Source of the DNA: Scortum barcoo
Lineage: Eukaryota; Chordata; Actinopteri; Centrarchiformes; Terapontidae
Direction of reading: 5' to 3'
NCBI GenBank assembly: GCA_023238725.1
Contig: CM041533.1
Span: 26,935,068-26,999,067, forward strand
Length of the DNA stretch: 64,000 nt
This document shows positions 9,003 to 21,699 of this stretch, one piece after another. Each line of letters starts with the position of its first letter. Within the stretch, counting starts at the first letter, position 1. The position numbers were made by a program, and so were the translations under genes. The notes under the pieces are model-generated. The model saw nothing but the letters and a program-made list of their open reading frames with translations, searched no databases and was not told the DNA's origin.

Positions 9003-9020
9003 CCTTTTTATAATTTATTC

Positions 9021-11197
9021 TTACGTGATATGGTCTGATACATAGTTGATGCCCACTTTAATCCCTTTTTTGGTTATATTTTCATATCTGACCTTATCAT
9101 TGGTTACAGTCGCTGGTCAAGCTTACTTACTTCTTCTTTTTCCCGTTTTGGCTAAGGATGACTTCATTGTTCACAAGACAGTCACAAGATGATTACAACA
9201 CACAAATCAACAGTTTTACATCTCTTATTCATGATCATTTCATTAAATTATTCATATTAATTCATTAAAAGATTATAAAATCTCAAAAATCACTTCATTA
9301 ATTATTTCACATTTTACTTAACTCTCGGTCATAGTTACTTTAATCATCATATATGGTTACATACTGCTCTTGCTTGTATATGCATTGTGTTACATTGCCT
9401 CGGTGGAAAGCACCCCTGATTCCTGTTATCTTTAGATGAACAGTACCTTACTGCTCCTAGGTGGGCCTTGTTGTAAGGCCTTCATAGTGATGGCAGAGAG
9501 GGATTTTCAACCTTACTTGACAGTTTGTTTATTCATTATTTTGAGCAGGGGCATGATCCACAGAAGATGAAAGATTCAGCACACTTGAGCTGCTACAGTA
9601 CATGTATATTGTTAGGATAGTACATATACAGTGACGCTGCTGCACAAGAATGGCAGATATATGAATGTCCAACAACAGACTGAACTTACTGCTAAACTGA
9701 AAACAGAGTGAATCAGTGCGAAAAGTCACAGCATTATGAATGGTGATAGGTTCACTTACTGATTTATGCACTCAAGTGTATTTGAACAGTGATTCAACTG
9801 CTTAGCAAGCATTCAGAGAGAAAATAGCCCACTGTTGATATAAATGCAAGGGATTGAATTGGTGGTGTTTGTTGCTTCAGGCACAGTGAGACATGAAATA
9901 CAACCCAGGAAGTCTAGCTTGAGTAATAGATCCATGAGTTTGAAGGCTTATCTGATGGCAGAATACTGCACAGGCTTATAGTCCCATGAGAAGCACCTCT
10001 GAACGGTTATCACAATGGTAATCTTTAGTCATCTTTAGTCAGATGCTTTAAGATATCTTTAATTTCAACAGTTGCGAAGTAAACAGGATAAAAACAATAT
10101 TTAAAGTATAGGTAAACTACCAGGAATCCGTTCTTGCACAGTACCAGTCTGGTCAGGTGGGTCAGATGTCAAAGACATTGCTATGGACTGCATTCTGCTC
10201 CTGAGTCTGAGGCCAATGCATTTTTGCTCATTAACTACTAACAACTAACAGGAAACATAATTACAGTCAGCTTTACAGGTGTTGGTAGGTATTAGGTCTT
10301 AGGTTGGTAGGGGTATTTATTTCTAGTCTCTAAGCTAAGGTAGGTTAACTTTGTCCTCCATCTCCATATTTAATACACAGTATCAATCTCCAAGGTGCTT
10401 TAGCTTTTGTATGATGCAACGTTTATTCTCTGTATTCCTGTCTGAATTATCACATTTGATGCCATAATTCTTTTGTGGATTTATGGGACTGCTGATGAAA
10501 TTCAGCTTCCCAGCTAACTCTGGGGAAGTCCATTGTCCCTGCTAAATAAAAAAATAGATAAAAATAATGGAATAGAATAAAAGTAAAAGGTCTTACTACT
10601 CATTTAAAACAGTGATGTTTTTATCAATTTTTATTTGTATTGTTGTATCCTTGATTGGAGAGTCACTGTGTTTGTTTCTCTGTTTCTCTATTCTGATATC
10701 TGTTCTATTTGTTTGTTTTTTTGTCTGTTTTCCAGTTTTATACTGTATGGTCTATGTGCAAATAAAAGTTCAACTAGAACTATACAAGCGGTGCTCCATC
10801 AATTGAGTGTAAAAGGTTAGTAGATACATTTTGGTCCCATATTAATACTTAACACTTTTGCATCAGCTTCACAAATTAGAACATCACACAAATAAAAAGG
10901 GGACTACCATGCATGGATGCATTAATGTATATAATTAACTGCAAATGAATGCAATAATGCTGTTAATTCAAACTATTCAGTCAAGCCCAACTTGAATTTG
11001 AAAGTCATATGGGCAAGATGTCATGGTTTCTGATGTAAGATGAGGAAAATAGTGGGAGGAATGACACAGATCGTGCATCATCCCTTGCTCCTATTCGAGC
11101 TGTCTCCCTCATCATGCTCAACTGATCTCACCATTTCAATCTCCTCTTCTTCTAAGATATAAATCCCTGGGAGGATGACAGTTCCAGATGAGTTACG

Positions 11198-11200
<3 letters not shown>
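9021..11200. other. Rest of U3 grading into unique AT-rich DNA
   Basis: The first few hundred bases must contain the outer U3 of the LTR; the border is not resolvable. Beyond about 9.5 kb there is AT-rich sequence with only short random ORFs. No gene, RNA gene or named repeat was recognised. Confidence 0.4.

Positions 11201-11230
<30 letters not shown>
11201..11230. repeat. (TG)15 microsatellite
   Basis: An uninterrupted run of 15 TG units. Confidence 0.97.
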
Positions 11231-11232
<2 letters not shown>

Positions 11233-12069
11233 TGTAGAGTGATAAACTAGGTGAATGACTAAGTGAGGGAAAGAAAAAAAGAAACTGGGGAAAAAGCTGT
11301 TCTAATTCGGTCGTGCCTGTCCAAATATATGTGGTTGTATGTCACCGTGGCAACAATATGTGTTTGTGGATATTGTGATTCTTGTCAAGGATGAAAGTCT
11401 GCCTACTGACAAATCTCTTCTTTCATGTGATGCATTACAAAGGTCACTTTTAAGCATTAAATAGTAATTGAAAGTTAGTAAACTCAGATAAAAGCATCCT
11501 CTTCTACACAACAGTTTAATGGAACATGAAGTTAGTGTAGTGGTGATTAGCTCAGCAGCTTTACCCTCACTCTTGCGTTAACATCACCTGTCTCCCAGAT
11601 AAACGCCAGTGAAAACCTGTTAATGAGGTGTGACATATTAAAGTAAAATGTCATGATCAGCCATGTGTGCAGCAGCATTATTATTGTCAGCATTAATTAG
11701 TGTTAAGCTTTAATTCAACACCTAAAATGAACTACTGCTGAACTTAAGTTGATTAACCATCAAAGCCAGTAATATGTGAGGACATGCAAATGATCAGAGA
11801 GGAGAGGTTGTTTCACAGAGAAACACAGAAACACTGTCTCTTTTTTGCTGTTTGCAATAAAAAGGTTTCAGTTTAGGTGTATTTGTTCCCCTTTTTACTG
11901 GTTTATTTCTGCCGGTTATTTCTTATTTGTGGTTATTTGTCCATTCATTATCAAAATGTGTATTAGTCTGTTATATTTCCTTCTGAAATGTGGCAGTGTT
12001 TAACACAAAAGGTCAAAGATTACTTTACCTTTTCTTCTTTCTGCCATCTGCCCGTGGAGTGCTACTGAC

Positions 12070-12145
12070 CTTGTTTCCACCTGGCGTTAACATGTGATCT
12101 GTATCTGGATATCTTATCAGGATCAGGGAAACATGTTAATGCAGA
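12070..12145. repeat. Hairpin-bearing fragment of a likely fish MITE
   Basis: Two inverted 12-mers differing at one position (GCGTTAACATGT at 12084-12095 and the complement of GCATTAACATGT at 12131-12142) flank a 35-nt loop. The text TTTCCACCTGGCGTTAACATG resembles end sequences of dispersed fish MITEs. A 129-codon minus-strand ORF (12062-12451) runs through it and is not considered a gene. The partner terminus was not found. Confidence 0.3.
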
Positions 12146-12451
12146 CATGAATACATGCAAAACAAGTTTGTTATCTATTGTTGATTGTGTTCCAATCGCA
12201 AAACCCTTTAAATGTTTCCATATGTAATCCCTGACTGGTTGCATAGCAGGTGAAGTTATTATCCCCAGACTATGTTTTCTCTGTAGCTGTGTGATGAGAG
12301 CAGATACATCTCCTGTATATAAGTCTATAGTATAATGGAGGTCTGTCACTGTCACTTCCTGTAGACTCCATCCAGGCTGGAGGGGACAAAGGTGAGGCTC
12401 TTGGCAATGGTTAGTACTACTAGTGTCTTTTTTGTTTGTTTGTTTCATCAA

Positions 12452-15400
12452 AGAAATTAGAAGAGTTTCCTTGAATGAAAATCTAGTCTGTATTATTTCT
12501 AATAATTTGGAAACATTTGCTTAGAAGAGGGAACAATCCTGCAGGTGTTCTAGGTTATTTACATGGACTGACATTATAAGGCTTTTGGTCCATTTGATTC
12601 AGTAACTTTAAAAGATTTGAATAGATTGATTTTTGTCAGAAGTGTTGGGATATTAGTGTTATACATAGAAGTGTGTCATCTGTGTACAACAACATCTTAG
12701 TGGTTGTTCCTTTAGTTATATAGCTGGCTCTACATTGTTCTTTATGGGTTACAGGTTTGTATAGAATTCAAGAAATCTGTCGATTATGTCTTTGGGCTTA
12801 TTAAGTATTTTATTATCACAAGCTTTTATCTTTTACCCAATTTTCTAAACTTTTTAGGTCATTATCTGTGTTGGTTGCGTATCCTGTTGCTAAGGTAAGG
12901 GACATGCTGTTTTCATCATCAGTTATGTAATGACCATCTTTGTCAGTGAGTGTTTTTTTCTGTTTGTTTTTGTTTTTGTTTTCTGTAGACAAAAAAGAAC
13001 AGTTCAGCATTTAGAGGTTTATGCTAAATTAAAACCTCACAAAACTGTTGGTAAGCTGTTGCCATATGGTACATGAGAGTTAATAGTCCTGGTATATCTT
13101 CTCTATACTTTACTGAAAATGCCTGTCTCACCTCTGTTATATTTACTCCATTTCTGTCTGTCTCCTCCTTTATCCTGTGGTCTGACCAGTAGGTTGAGGT
13201 GAAGCCATTCTAAGGTCAAGCCGTTCTCTTTATCAGTAAAGGTCACTGGGTCATATAAGCTGAGGTCATTCACAATTGCATACACCCAAACATACACAAT
13301 AACTTAAAAAGCATGGAGACAAATGTAAGAAAGGTGAGATGAAATACAGTGGGATCAAATCAGTGTGCGTTGCAACCCTCATGATAACTTCTGAGATGGT
13401 TTTGAAGCTGTCCGTAACTGTTTTTTCATTTCTGTGCAATCACACATTATAGTGTATTTAAGCTGCACATTGCTCATCCAGTCCTTTCATATGTGTTTAT
13501 TTTCATTCCAGGCCAGCTGGGATCTGTAGTTCCTCAAACATGTTCTGATGTCTTTTCTATATATCTTACCTGAGAACACATTTATGCCTGTTCTGAATGG
13601 TCACAGAGACTCACAGACACTCACAGAGAGGGGCGAGACGTGATGAATAACACATAACAGGATTCTGTGCACCATGTTTGAAAGTTTATTTTCAGGCATG
13701 ATGGACCTGGTTGTACCAGATTTTTTCTTATACATCTAATATTTAAATTTCTGTAACACTGTAATCCACACCAGTGCCTTGGCCATTGGCATGCTCTTTT
13801 GTCAAGCTGGAAAATTTAACCCAAGGCAGAAATGGTGCTTGTTAAAAACAGCTAAGATAGGATGAATAGGATTTTGACTGTCTTACTACTTTCTGTTACT
13901 AACTAATGTAACAGAAGTTTAACTTCTCTATATTGGCAAAAACAGGATTCACTGTTTGTTTTTCCCCACCAAAAAAAAGTGAATATCTGAAAAGGCTTGT
14001 ATATGTGAACCACTAGTGGCTGGAATTAAGAGTTTTTTTTCTGTTAGGAACAACAGCAGTAGTGTGATGTGGTATTAGCACAACAAAACCCTTCAGTGAG
14101 GATGTCAGAGTCGATGAATTGGTCTAAAAAGCCTGTGCTGTGGACATGGGAGGCCTCTGTTCACATTCAGTTTGCTATTGACACTTTTCCTTCAAACAGG
14201 ACCACTCTCATTTCCTCTCTTTGAAGCTTTGAAGAATATATTATATGTTATTCTAACAACATTCAGCATTCTGTATTACTAAAACTGAAAAACAGACTGT
14301 GAATATGCAGGGCATTGCATTGTGACTTAGTGATTATTATTCTGTTTTTTTTTTTTTCTTTTGAGGCCGCACTTAACAACACAGTGATTGGCTGCTCAAG
14401 ATGTCGCCATTCCACTGCCTCCTGAGATTGGAGTGAAATTTTTGTTCTTGCAGCTGCGTTTCTAACATTTTTCTTCCCTCAAACATATCTTAAAGCAAGG
14501 TTTTGAGAGATTATTTAAAGTATTCAGAGACTTGCCATTGTGCTGAATGTTATCATGGTGGTAGCAGTGCAGGCAGATGCGGCGGCCAGTAGCTGCCATA
14601 AACGTGGCTGCATTTGTGTTCATTGTCTTTTCACCCAAAGCACATATTGCCTACGGCAAAAATACACTGATCAACATCAGAAAGTGAAGTGCAGGCATCG
14701 TGGCCACACCATCATCAGACCAACCAGCCAGGGCATCCGGACCAAGTGGCTCTAAAAGCAGAACAAACGCCCCTTCACTTGCACTAAATTTACGTTAAAG
14801 CTCTTTAAAGCATTTACACAATGACTGTGTTTTTTTGGGTTTCAAATATGACACTTTAAATTTTTAAGCTTTCAAGTTTTAATACACACTTTCATTTAAT
14901 ACACACTTTCATTTCACACATCCCACAGGTGCCTGAAAGAAAGCTCTGAGGGTGATGGCAGGTGCTGAGTGCAGCCTGTTGCTTGTTCTGTGGATGGCTC
15001 TCCTGCATTGAGAGGGTTGCTGCCTTCCTCCACATGTCACCACAATTCCCCCGGCTTATTGCCTCCAGATAAGTTCCTCAAACTCAGAAGCTGGCATCCG
15101 AAGATGCTATTGACCCTTCTCATCTTATACACTACCTCTGTACTGTATTTCCTGTCCCCGAATCTCGTTAAACTATCACACATTATATCATCTCTTTTTG
15201 CCTTTTTCTTGTTGTTCAGCTATTAACGACAAGCACAGGAGTTCTCCTCGTCATGAGGTCACTATTTTCTTTCTTAATGTGCATGCTTCTTCTTCATAAT
15301 TTTTATGACTGTTGCTAAACAACATTTGCATTGCTTCTTCTAACTGGGATAGAGTGTGTATTGGGAAAAGCACATGGGTGGAAGGTGAGAGCAGACCCTC

Positions 15401-15984
15401 AGTTGTACTATGAATGTACCACATGTCCATCCATGTGACTGGTAAGTCCGCAGATGTCGGTAGACGTGGAACACGGAAAGTATTTCCAAGTCTTCAGAAT
15501 CCTCAACTCATTCTCTCTACTTCTCGTGTAGTATAAAGGGACTATAGCTTTTGTTTCATTGTGCAACACTTTGCTGTAGAGTGACCAGTAAACAAGCCTT
15601 GAATCTTAAAAGAACATTTAGTTATTTTCTCAGATAAACCTTAAATTCTGGCACACAACAATTAGCTAGTTAGCATGATAAAAATGAATAAATCTAATAT
15701 TTTCCTGTAAGGTTACATCTTTTAGATTTTTTTCACTTCATTTCCTTCACAATGATTCCAACTCTAAATAACCCTCTGTGCATCAGTGATGCATCACATG
15801 TCAATGTATTAAACTGTTTAGACCATTTACTTGCTGATAATTCTTGGTATGTCCACCAGAAACACCACCAATACTTACAAAAACCTACACACACAACCAA
15901 AAGAGCCCCTTGTGGTGTATGACTAAAATGACTCCCTCCCAACCTGAGGAGGATTGAACCTGGGTTATAGAATTTATTACCAAG

Positions 15985-15986
<2 letters not shown>
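12452..15986. other. Unannotated non-coding stretch
   Basis: No domain-bearing ORF, RNA gene or clear repeat was seen. A short T run occurs near 14346-14359. The ORF at 14540-14755 is Cys/His-containing but matches no known zinc-finger spacing. Confidence 0.4.

Positions 15987-16041
<55 letters not shown>
15987..16041. repeat. Compound (TC)n(AC)n microsatellite
   Basis: About 15 TC units run directly into about 13 AC units. Confidence 0.97.
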
Positions 16042-16046
<5 letters not shown>

Positions 16047-18138
16047 TCATCCACACCATACTGTCCAGTAGGTCTATCCATATCTCTATATGCTGTTATC
16101 ATCTGACAATCTTGGGCTGATAAGGAGGCTGTTTCTCCAGAGAGAAACCCTCGTACATCTCCTCAGTCATGACTGTGTGCAGGAGAGCTAGAGAGACAGT
16201 GCAGAGGAACATGTTAGTACTGGCATGAGCAACAGTAGGCTAAGGTACTGTTAGACTAGGTGTGCACCTTGTTGCCTGAAGGGATGCCATATCAAATGTA
16301 AAATATGTGGGGGAATAATTCTAAATTATTTATTATTATTATTTATTATTTAATTATTTATTCATTTCAAGCTGGATCAGAAAATACGGTGATATAGTAA
16401 TCTCAATCAGTGTAGTTGTTTGTTGGATCAGACAAAGTAGACAAACTGTCAGTTCTATCAACATACTATATAATAAACAGAACCAGGAGCAAACATCAAT
16501 ATATAAAATATTCTACAAAAATAATATAAATCAAAATAGGTAAAATGTAAGATGACCTGGACTGTTTTTGCATAAACCTTCTAGTCAGAGGCTCTTGCCA
16601 TGCCAGCAGCTCTGTGAACACAATGACAGTGTTACTATTCTGATGGTTAGAGGGCAATGTTGGCCATGTTCACTAACTAAGTTTAGCGTGTTAGCAGGCT
16701 AATATACAGCACTGTACAGGTGAATCCAGTGGTTGAGGTGGCACAGAAACTGGTATCTTGTCCATTTTTTCCTGCATGGCATGGCACTGTACAGAGGTTA
16801 GACTATGATGTTTGCCTATAGCCAGAAACTCCTTTAAATCGAGCTCCTGACAGTGAATGCAGGCATCATGATTGTCAGTGTTAGCAGTTCCAGCAGCCTT
16901 TTTGTATCTGAATTTCTGCTGTATGTTGTTGCTTCCACTGTTCCTCTTCCTACTTTCACTGCATATTTTTGCATTGCTGTTCTACACTTATATCAGAGCT
17001 ATTTATGCTGGGCTGTCACCTGTTAATGCAGTCTGAACATTTCCTGTTGCTGCCCCTTCATAATGCATTTATTAGCCACTGCAATGAGTGTCTTTTATTG
17101 TAAAGCAGCCACAAGAAATTCATGTGAATTTTCAGCACCCTTTGTAGGTGAATCAGTTTTTATGGTCACAAGGAGAAAAGTTAGCAGAATAAACAGATAA
17201 GGCTGTTAAAGTTAATTGTGCTGTGTGCGCAGCAACAGATCAGATCTCACTCAGTGCAGCACCATATGAAAAGTCAATAGCAATTTTATGCCTAGCATGC
17301 TGGAACCTGTTCTTTACTTAAACAGATCCATTCATGCAGTGGTGAAAACCACTGTCAATAAACCATATGTCATTTGGCAATTATACTGCCAGGAGTGAGT
17401 TTGGGTTTATTCTGCATCACCACACACAGTATAGAAAACGGAGAACGTGTTTGATCTCCCTTCAGACTTGTTGACACAAAACCCACAGTGCTCTTTAAAA
17501 ATGGTTACTTTCCTTTATGCTGGACTGCTTTGATCCATTTGTTATTACAAGAAACTGCTCCTACTGCAGGATTTAACTTTTACAGTGGAAGCAAAATGCC
17601 CCCTGTCTGTCTGCATATACCAGAAACAACTCAATTTCAAATAAGTCATTGAACTCTACTACTCTGCTGGCATTTTTTGCATTTGGGTCCAACCCTGCTT
17701 TTTCTGAGCCATGACAGCATGATATGGTCAATAATGGACGCAGGAGATGTAGCATGTTCTTTGGGTGAAGTTAATAAAGCGTTTCACACTTTTTTTGCCT
17801 TCTAAGCCACTGCCAAAAGGGCACAGTTTTCCACATCTCACCTCTCCAGTGGTCCACCTGTCCTGTACACTGCCGTGACCTACAGCTGGATCATCAGTTT
17901 CTCAGAGTATTGCTGCCTTTATCACCAGCCTCTAGGCTCCACCCTTAAATTGCTGACCTCCAGGCCGATCTCCAGAAGGGCTCCGCCTATGTCGCTGAGA
18001 CTTCCAGAGCAGTCCCATCTACAACGTCGACCTCCAGGTTGCCCTCCAGAGTGGCTGGTTTGCTTCCACTTTGTGTGCCTTACTGCACATACACATTGGT
18101 ATTTCTCTTGGTTACATATTCCTGCATTCTTTATCTCT
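16042..18138. other. Unannotated non-coding stretch
   Basis: AT-rich with a TTATTATTTATT-type simple stretch at about 16322-16367. No gene was recognised. The part at 17940-18060 is CT-rich with repeated CCTCCAG/TCCAGA words, suggesting an old repeat fragment. Confidence 0.35.
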
Positions 18139-18180
18139 TATTATCTATCTATTATCTATCTATTATCTATCTATTATCTC
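18139..18180. repeat. Tandem 11-bp repeat, unit ATTATCTATCT
   Basis: About three and a half near-perfect 11-bp units built on TATC tetranucleotides. Confidence 0.9.
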
Positions 18181-18729
18181 TTTGTGTGTCAACTTTGTGT
18201 GTCAGCATTATTGATCATTTAAAAAATTATCATCGTTTTAAAGACACAAGTGTTTTTTCATGTAAGGAAAAATGCTATTTGGAATATATAGGCCAGCATC
18301 ATAACCAGGCATTTCGAGACAGTAAAGGACTGTTACCGTTTCTTTGGCTCCATATTTTTACACACACTGTAGATTTTGCCCCCTATCTTGTACATTGGAA
18401 TCACTTTATGCCTCCATGGCATGTATAGACATGCACAATGACAATGATTTTGCTTTTTTTTCTCTCTCTGAATTTCTAGTCCACAAAAATAGCTGTGACC
18501 CTGAGCACGCTAACAAGCAGTGGAAATTATGCAGATAGGCTGAATGAAGTCAAATAAAATAGTGTTTTTTTCTTCTTTGTGAAGTTGAGCCATCCATCAG
18601 GTTTTCTGCCAAATCAGACTTGGTGGTTCCACGTGCAACATCCAAAACAGAGGCGGTCTTCAAAGTTTTACTGTTGTCTGCAGTTATAATTGTCAAACTT
18701 CCTTGATTGATGGTCGATGCCAGGTCGTG

Positions 18730-18835
18730 GTATAGTTTTCTGTGTGTAGAATGGAGGAGGCTACAACGGCATTTCATCGTGCAATCTTGTATTGTATAAT
18801 AACAATAACAACCTTGAACTTTAACAAAGCGAGAA
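18730..18835 (+). mobile_element. Possible LINE 3' tail fragment
   Basis: The text CATTTCATCGTGCAATCTTG followed by TGTATAATAACAATAACAAC and CTTGAACTTTAA resembles the 3' ends of fish LINEs (ATTTCGTTGTGCAAT... ATGACAATAAA... TTGAA). It is short and degraded, so the family is not assignable. Confidence 0.35.
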
Positions 18836-18849
18836 TAGGGCCTATACAA

Positions 18850-21034
18850 CTGAAAAGGACATAATTTCTGAATTACAAATAGGCCAACCTGAGGGGGAGA
18901 GCCTAAAAGAGAGAATCAAAGAGGGAAAAAAATCATAGCAGAGGAAGAGAGAGGGAGAGAACTAAAGAGTGACGGCCTCTCTAGCCTTGGGCAGCCTGCT
19001 ACTGTAAAAGCGATGATTTATTCTGCCATCATCTCAGTAGATATATGATCAGAGTGTCAGCCTAGCCTGTCACACCCCATACATATTGAGTGGTCCACAA
19101 GATTGGGAGGGCTTGATTTATTATACAGCTATTTATTACACTGGGTGGGATGCAAAGAGAGAAAAACAACATGAAAATGGCTCAGGATTCAATTGGTAAG
19201 CATATCTATTAGATCAGGAAAAAAAAGAAGAAAATGAGAGAAAATCTGTGTCTTTTTCTTTTTTAATAATACTGTTAATGTTAAATTTATTAGAGTAAAT
19301 GTTAAACCCTGAAAAGGACGAGATGGGATGGCTACTCTCTGGTATTATGTTCATACATTATTATGAACACATTCATAATATACAGCCTTTGTGACATTCA
19401 AGTCTATTGACAATCTGACTTAAGTTGTCTAAACTTTAAATGATCTTTAAAATTTCCTTTGCATATAAAATATGTGATGCTTTTTATCACTTTAACCAGA
19501 GTTTGGGGAGACCAAACTAGATCTACAAGGAGAGACATGTTTTGAATTTACATGTATAAGATGTATCTAAACTTGACTCCAAATGAATGCTTATGTTGCT
19601 CTGTGTCTGCTGGATGTATAGATAGGCAACAGTTTGCTAACAGTTGCCATAAATGTAAACATCTGTGAAGACTGACACTACATTAACTTTCTAGCATCTT
19701 TATAAAGAATGATCACAGGCTGTACCTCGTTCAGTGTTACATAGACATGTTTTTAACTGTGCCAAGAACAGAAAAAGCAATCAATTCATTTTTAATTGTT
19801 GTAATTATATTATCAATAAAAAATAAATATAGTTAAAAATAACATCATCATCCTGAGTGAGGTGCATTACATTAACACTAATCCAAGAGCAAACAGTACA
19901 ATGTGCTTAATAGGATTATATCCATCTCTGATAAGACATGTTTGTTGGATGGAATTCTTTCCTGTAGTATTTTCTCAACCCTGCTGAGTGAATATGTGAT
20001 AAAATATCAGTGTTCTTAAGTTAAGACTTGTCTCTAGTGTGTCTAAATTGAGTCCTTTGAAGAGAAAAAATGTTCTAGTTATTATTCTAGTTAATAACAT
20101 GACAGTGGAGCTCTGAATTTGATTTAGATTTGTGGGAGGTGCAGGTGTAAATTCACACTCAGACCCAAAATGCCTCGATGAATAAAAAACAAAAAGGATA
20201 CCTCCTACTTTAGTTAATCGCAGTTCAAAGTTGTGACATCTCACACTTCTAACCCTTCACTCACGTAAATGAGAACAACTCTTGTGTATTTAAAAAACAA
20301 ACCCCACCTTAAATTAACTCTGAAGCTTCATGCTGAAAGCTTAATTGTCTGCTCAGGGAAATGTGCCACGTCACACATCTTCAAACCGTGTCGAGCTTCC
20401 AGCTTTCAGCTTTCCTCTCCTCACCTGTGAAACTCCGCATTTCAAATTTAAATAAATGGCTTCTTTTCTTCCTGTCACAATTGTGTGTGTGACTTATCTC
20501 ATAGGTGCAGCTGTGAGGAGAGCAGGTATATTTTTATTCTTCATATCTGAGAGAAAGATATAGTAGGTGGAGTACTGACTGTAGCACATGGTTTGCAGAG
20601 CATGTAGGTTGTTGTCGATGACAGCATTTCACAAGCAGGTAAAGATGTGTGGTGGCAGATATGTCTGGATATAAATGAGTGAAGACAGTGTTTGTAGCCA
20701 TCTTTTTCTGCCCCATCATTCATCACACACAGGTCACTCACTTTGGGAACAGCATTTATCCTTTGTCTTTGCATTTCCTTTTCATTTGTCTTTGCCACTG
20801 AAAGCTTTATCAGCCCATTGTCATGCCTCGCTGGCAGCATGGCAAAGCTGTGCTGCAGTAGGTAGTCAGTGCACCTGCTGTTACTGAGAGCATTTTGCAA
20901 TCAGGACATGGTACTAAAAGGTAACAGCCTTTTTAGGTGTACCAGTTCCGTTGTCTCCACTTCACACAATGTACCACAGTGTGAAAGCCACAGTGCTACT
21001 GTTTTACTGGCAGGGATGCAGGCTAACTCCCTAT
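18850..21034. other. Unannotated non-coding stretch
   Basis: No gene or repeat was recognised. The block 18960-19110 is less AT-biased and of higher complexity than its surroundings and could be a conserved non-coding element. Only cross-species alignment could tell. Confidence 0.3.
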
Positions 21035-21171
21035 GAGGATGAATTCTAATGACTGTCATGATCCTCTGACCTGTCCTCTAGTGTCACCTGGTTAATGTTT
21101 TTAAGTCAAATGTCTTCCCAACTTTTAGATTGATTGCCACAAAATCTGATTCAGACATTCGTACCTCCTGA
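21035..21171 (+). repeat. Dispersed repeat, copy A of a ~120-bp direct pair
   Basis: It shares long identical words with 21919-22036, including GAATTCTAATGACTGTCATG and TGTCACCTGGTTAATG, ending in a GTACCTC word. The phrase type (cautious match from memory to fish repeats reading GGATGAATYCTAATGACTTTGGTGATCC) marks it as a common teleost interspersed repeat of unclear class. Confidence 0.7.
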
Positions 21172-21254
21172 TACAAATGGGCTATCTCACCTTCTTTGAA
21201 AGATAGGTAGGTGTCCTTCAGTAGACTAAGAGCTGAATCCTGAGCACACACACA

Positions 21255-21492
21255 GGGTCGCAGGAGCCTGTCCCAGCTATCTTGGGCAAGAGGCAGGGTA
21301 CACATTACACTGGACTGGACGCCAGTCAGTCACAGGGCTAACACTGAAGGACAGACAACCATTCACACCTAGGGGCAATTTAGAGTTGTCAATTAACCTG
21401 CATGTCATGTCTTTGGATTGTGGGAGGAAGCTGGAGTACCCAGAGAGAACCCACACAGGCACAGGGAGAACATGCAAACTCCACACAGAAGG
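21255..21492 (-). mobile_element. Expander/RTE-like 3' tail repeat, copy 1
   Basis: On the minus strand it contains TGGAGTTTGCATGTTCTCCC, CCTCCCACAATCCAAAGACA, GTTAATTGACAACTCTAAAT and then GACTGGCGTCCAGTCCAGTG, GTACCCTGCCTC and GCTGGGACAGGCTC. This order is that of a very common fish interspersed repeat, often assigned to Expander/RTE-type LINE tails. The tRNA-like head found in copy 2 (28.2 kb) is missing here. Confidence 0.65.
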
Positions 21493-21498
21493 GCTGTG

Positions 21499-21565
21499 CC
21501 TCTAAGCTCATTGGACAAGAATTCCTATGCCTGAATCCAAAACAACCAATCAGAACAGAGTATCT
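21499..21565. repeat. Flank word shared with 28440-28506
   Basis: It reads CCTCTAAG-TCAT..GACAAGAAT, then CTGAATC, AAAACAACCAATCAGA and CAGAGTATCT. The same words in the same order recur at 28440-28506 beside the second Expander-like copy. The two neighbours therefore belong to one larger repeat unit, or one inserted into the other before dispersal. Confidence 0.7.
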
Positions 21566-21699
21566 GATGGAGCTTCAGTCACTGCTCAGTCCTGGCTGCA
21601 GGTTTGGGCTCTGTAATAGGGCTGCTCCCCGGCTTTAACATATCTGATGTTCCTCTGGTGGCAGATATACTTGCTGGCCATGGCTCAGTTTTTAGCTAT

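Larger units (their letters stand above)
1160..9020 (-). mobile_element. Decayed endogenous retrovirus / retrovirus-like LTR element
   Basis: In minus-strand order the element shows LTR, primer-binding site, gag-like region, protease, reverse transcriptase, RNase H and integrase. The block is richer in GC than the AT-rich flanks. The primer-binding site is of the tRNA-Lys1,2 type, as in spumaviruses and Mason-Pfizer-like viruses. RT has the text ITPPK and a YPQEEKEL-type connection segment that recall foamy/ERV-L-like enzymes. Coding capacity is broken by many frameshifts, so the copy is not functional as given. The 3' LTR and env are not seen. The 1160 border is the integrase stop, and 9020 is the minimum extent of the LTR past its TATA box; the true outer end may reach about 9.2-9.5 kb. 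No target-site duplication could be defined because one end is missing. Confidence 0.92.
7968..9020 (-). repeat. 5' LTR (minimum extent) of the retroelement
   Basis: The inner edge is set by TG on the plus strand at 7968 (CA on the element strand) next to the primer-binding site. Toward higher coordinates come U5 (about 7968-8420), a polyadenylation signal (8438-8443), a long R region of about 0.5 kb, and a TATA box (8994-9002). U3 must continue beyond 9020, probably several hundred bases into AT-rich sequence. Its terminal TG cannot be fixed without the second LTR, which was not found. The total LTR is probably above 1.2 kb, which is long for a retrovirus and in the range of spumaviruses. 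A 94-codon ORF inside R is regarded as chance. Confidence 0.75.

Noticed and set aside
12062..12451. 129-codon minus-strand ORF, the longest outside the retroelement
   Set aside because: It runs through hairpin-bearing repeat text, has no motif, and no neighbouring exon or promoter was seen.
18139..18180. CRISPR-like spaced repeats
   Set aside because: They are contiguous tandem units without spacers, in a vertebrate-type genome; a simple microsatellite explains them.
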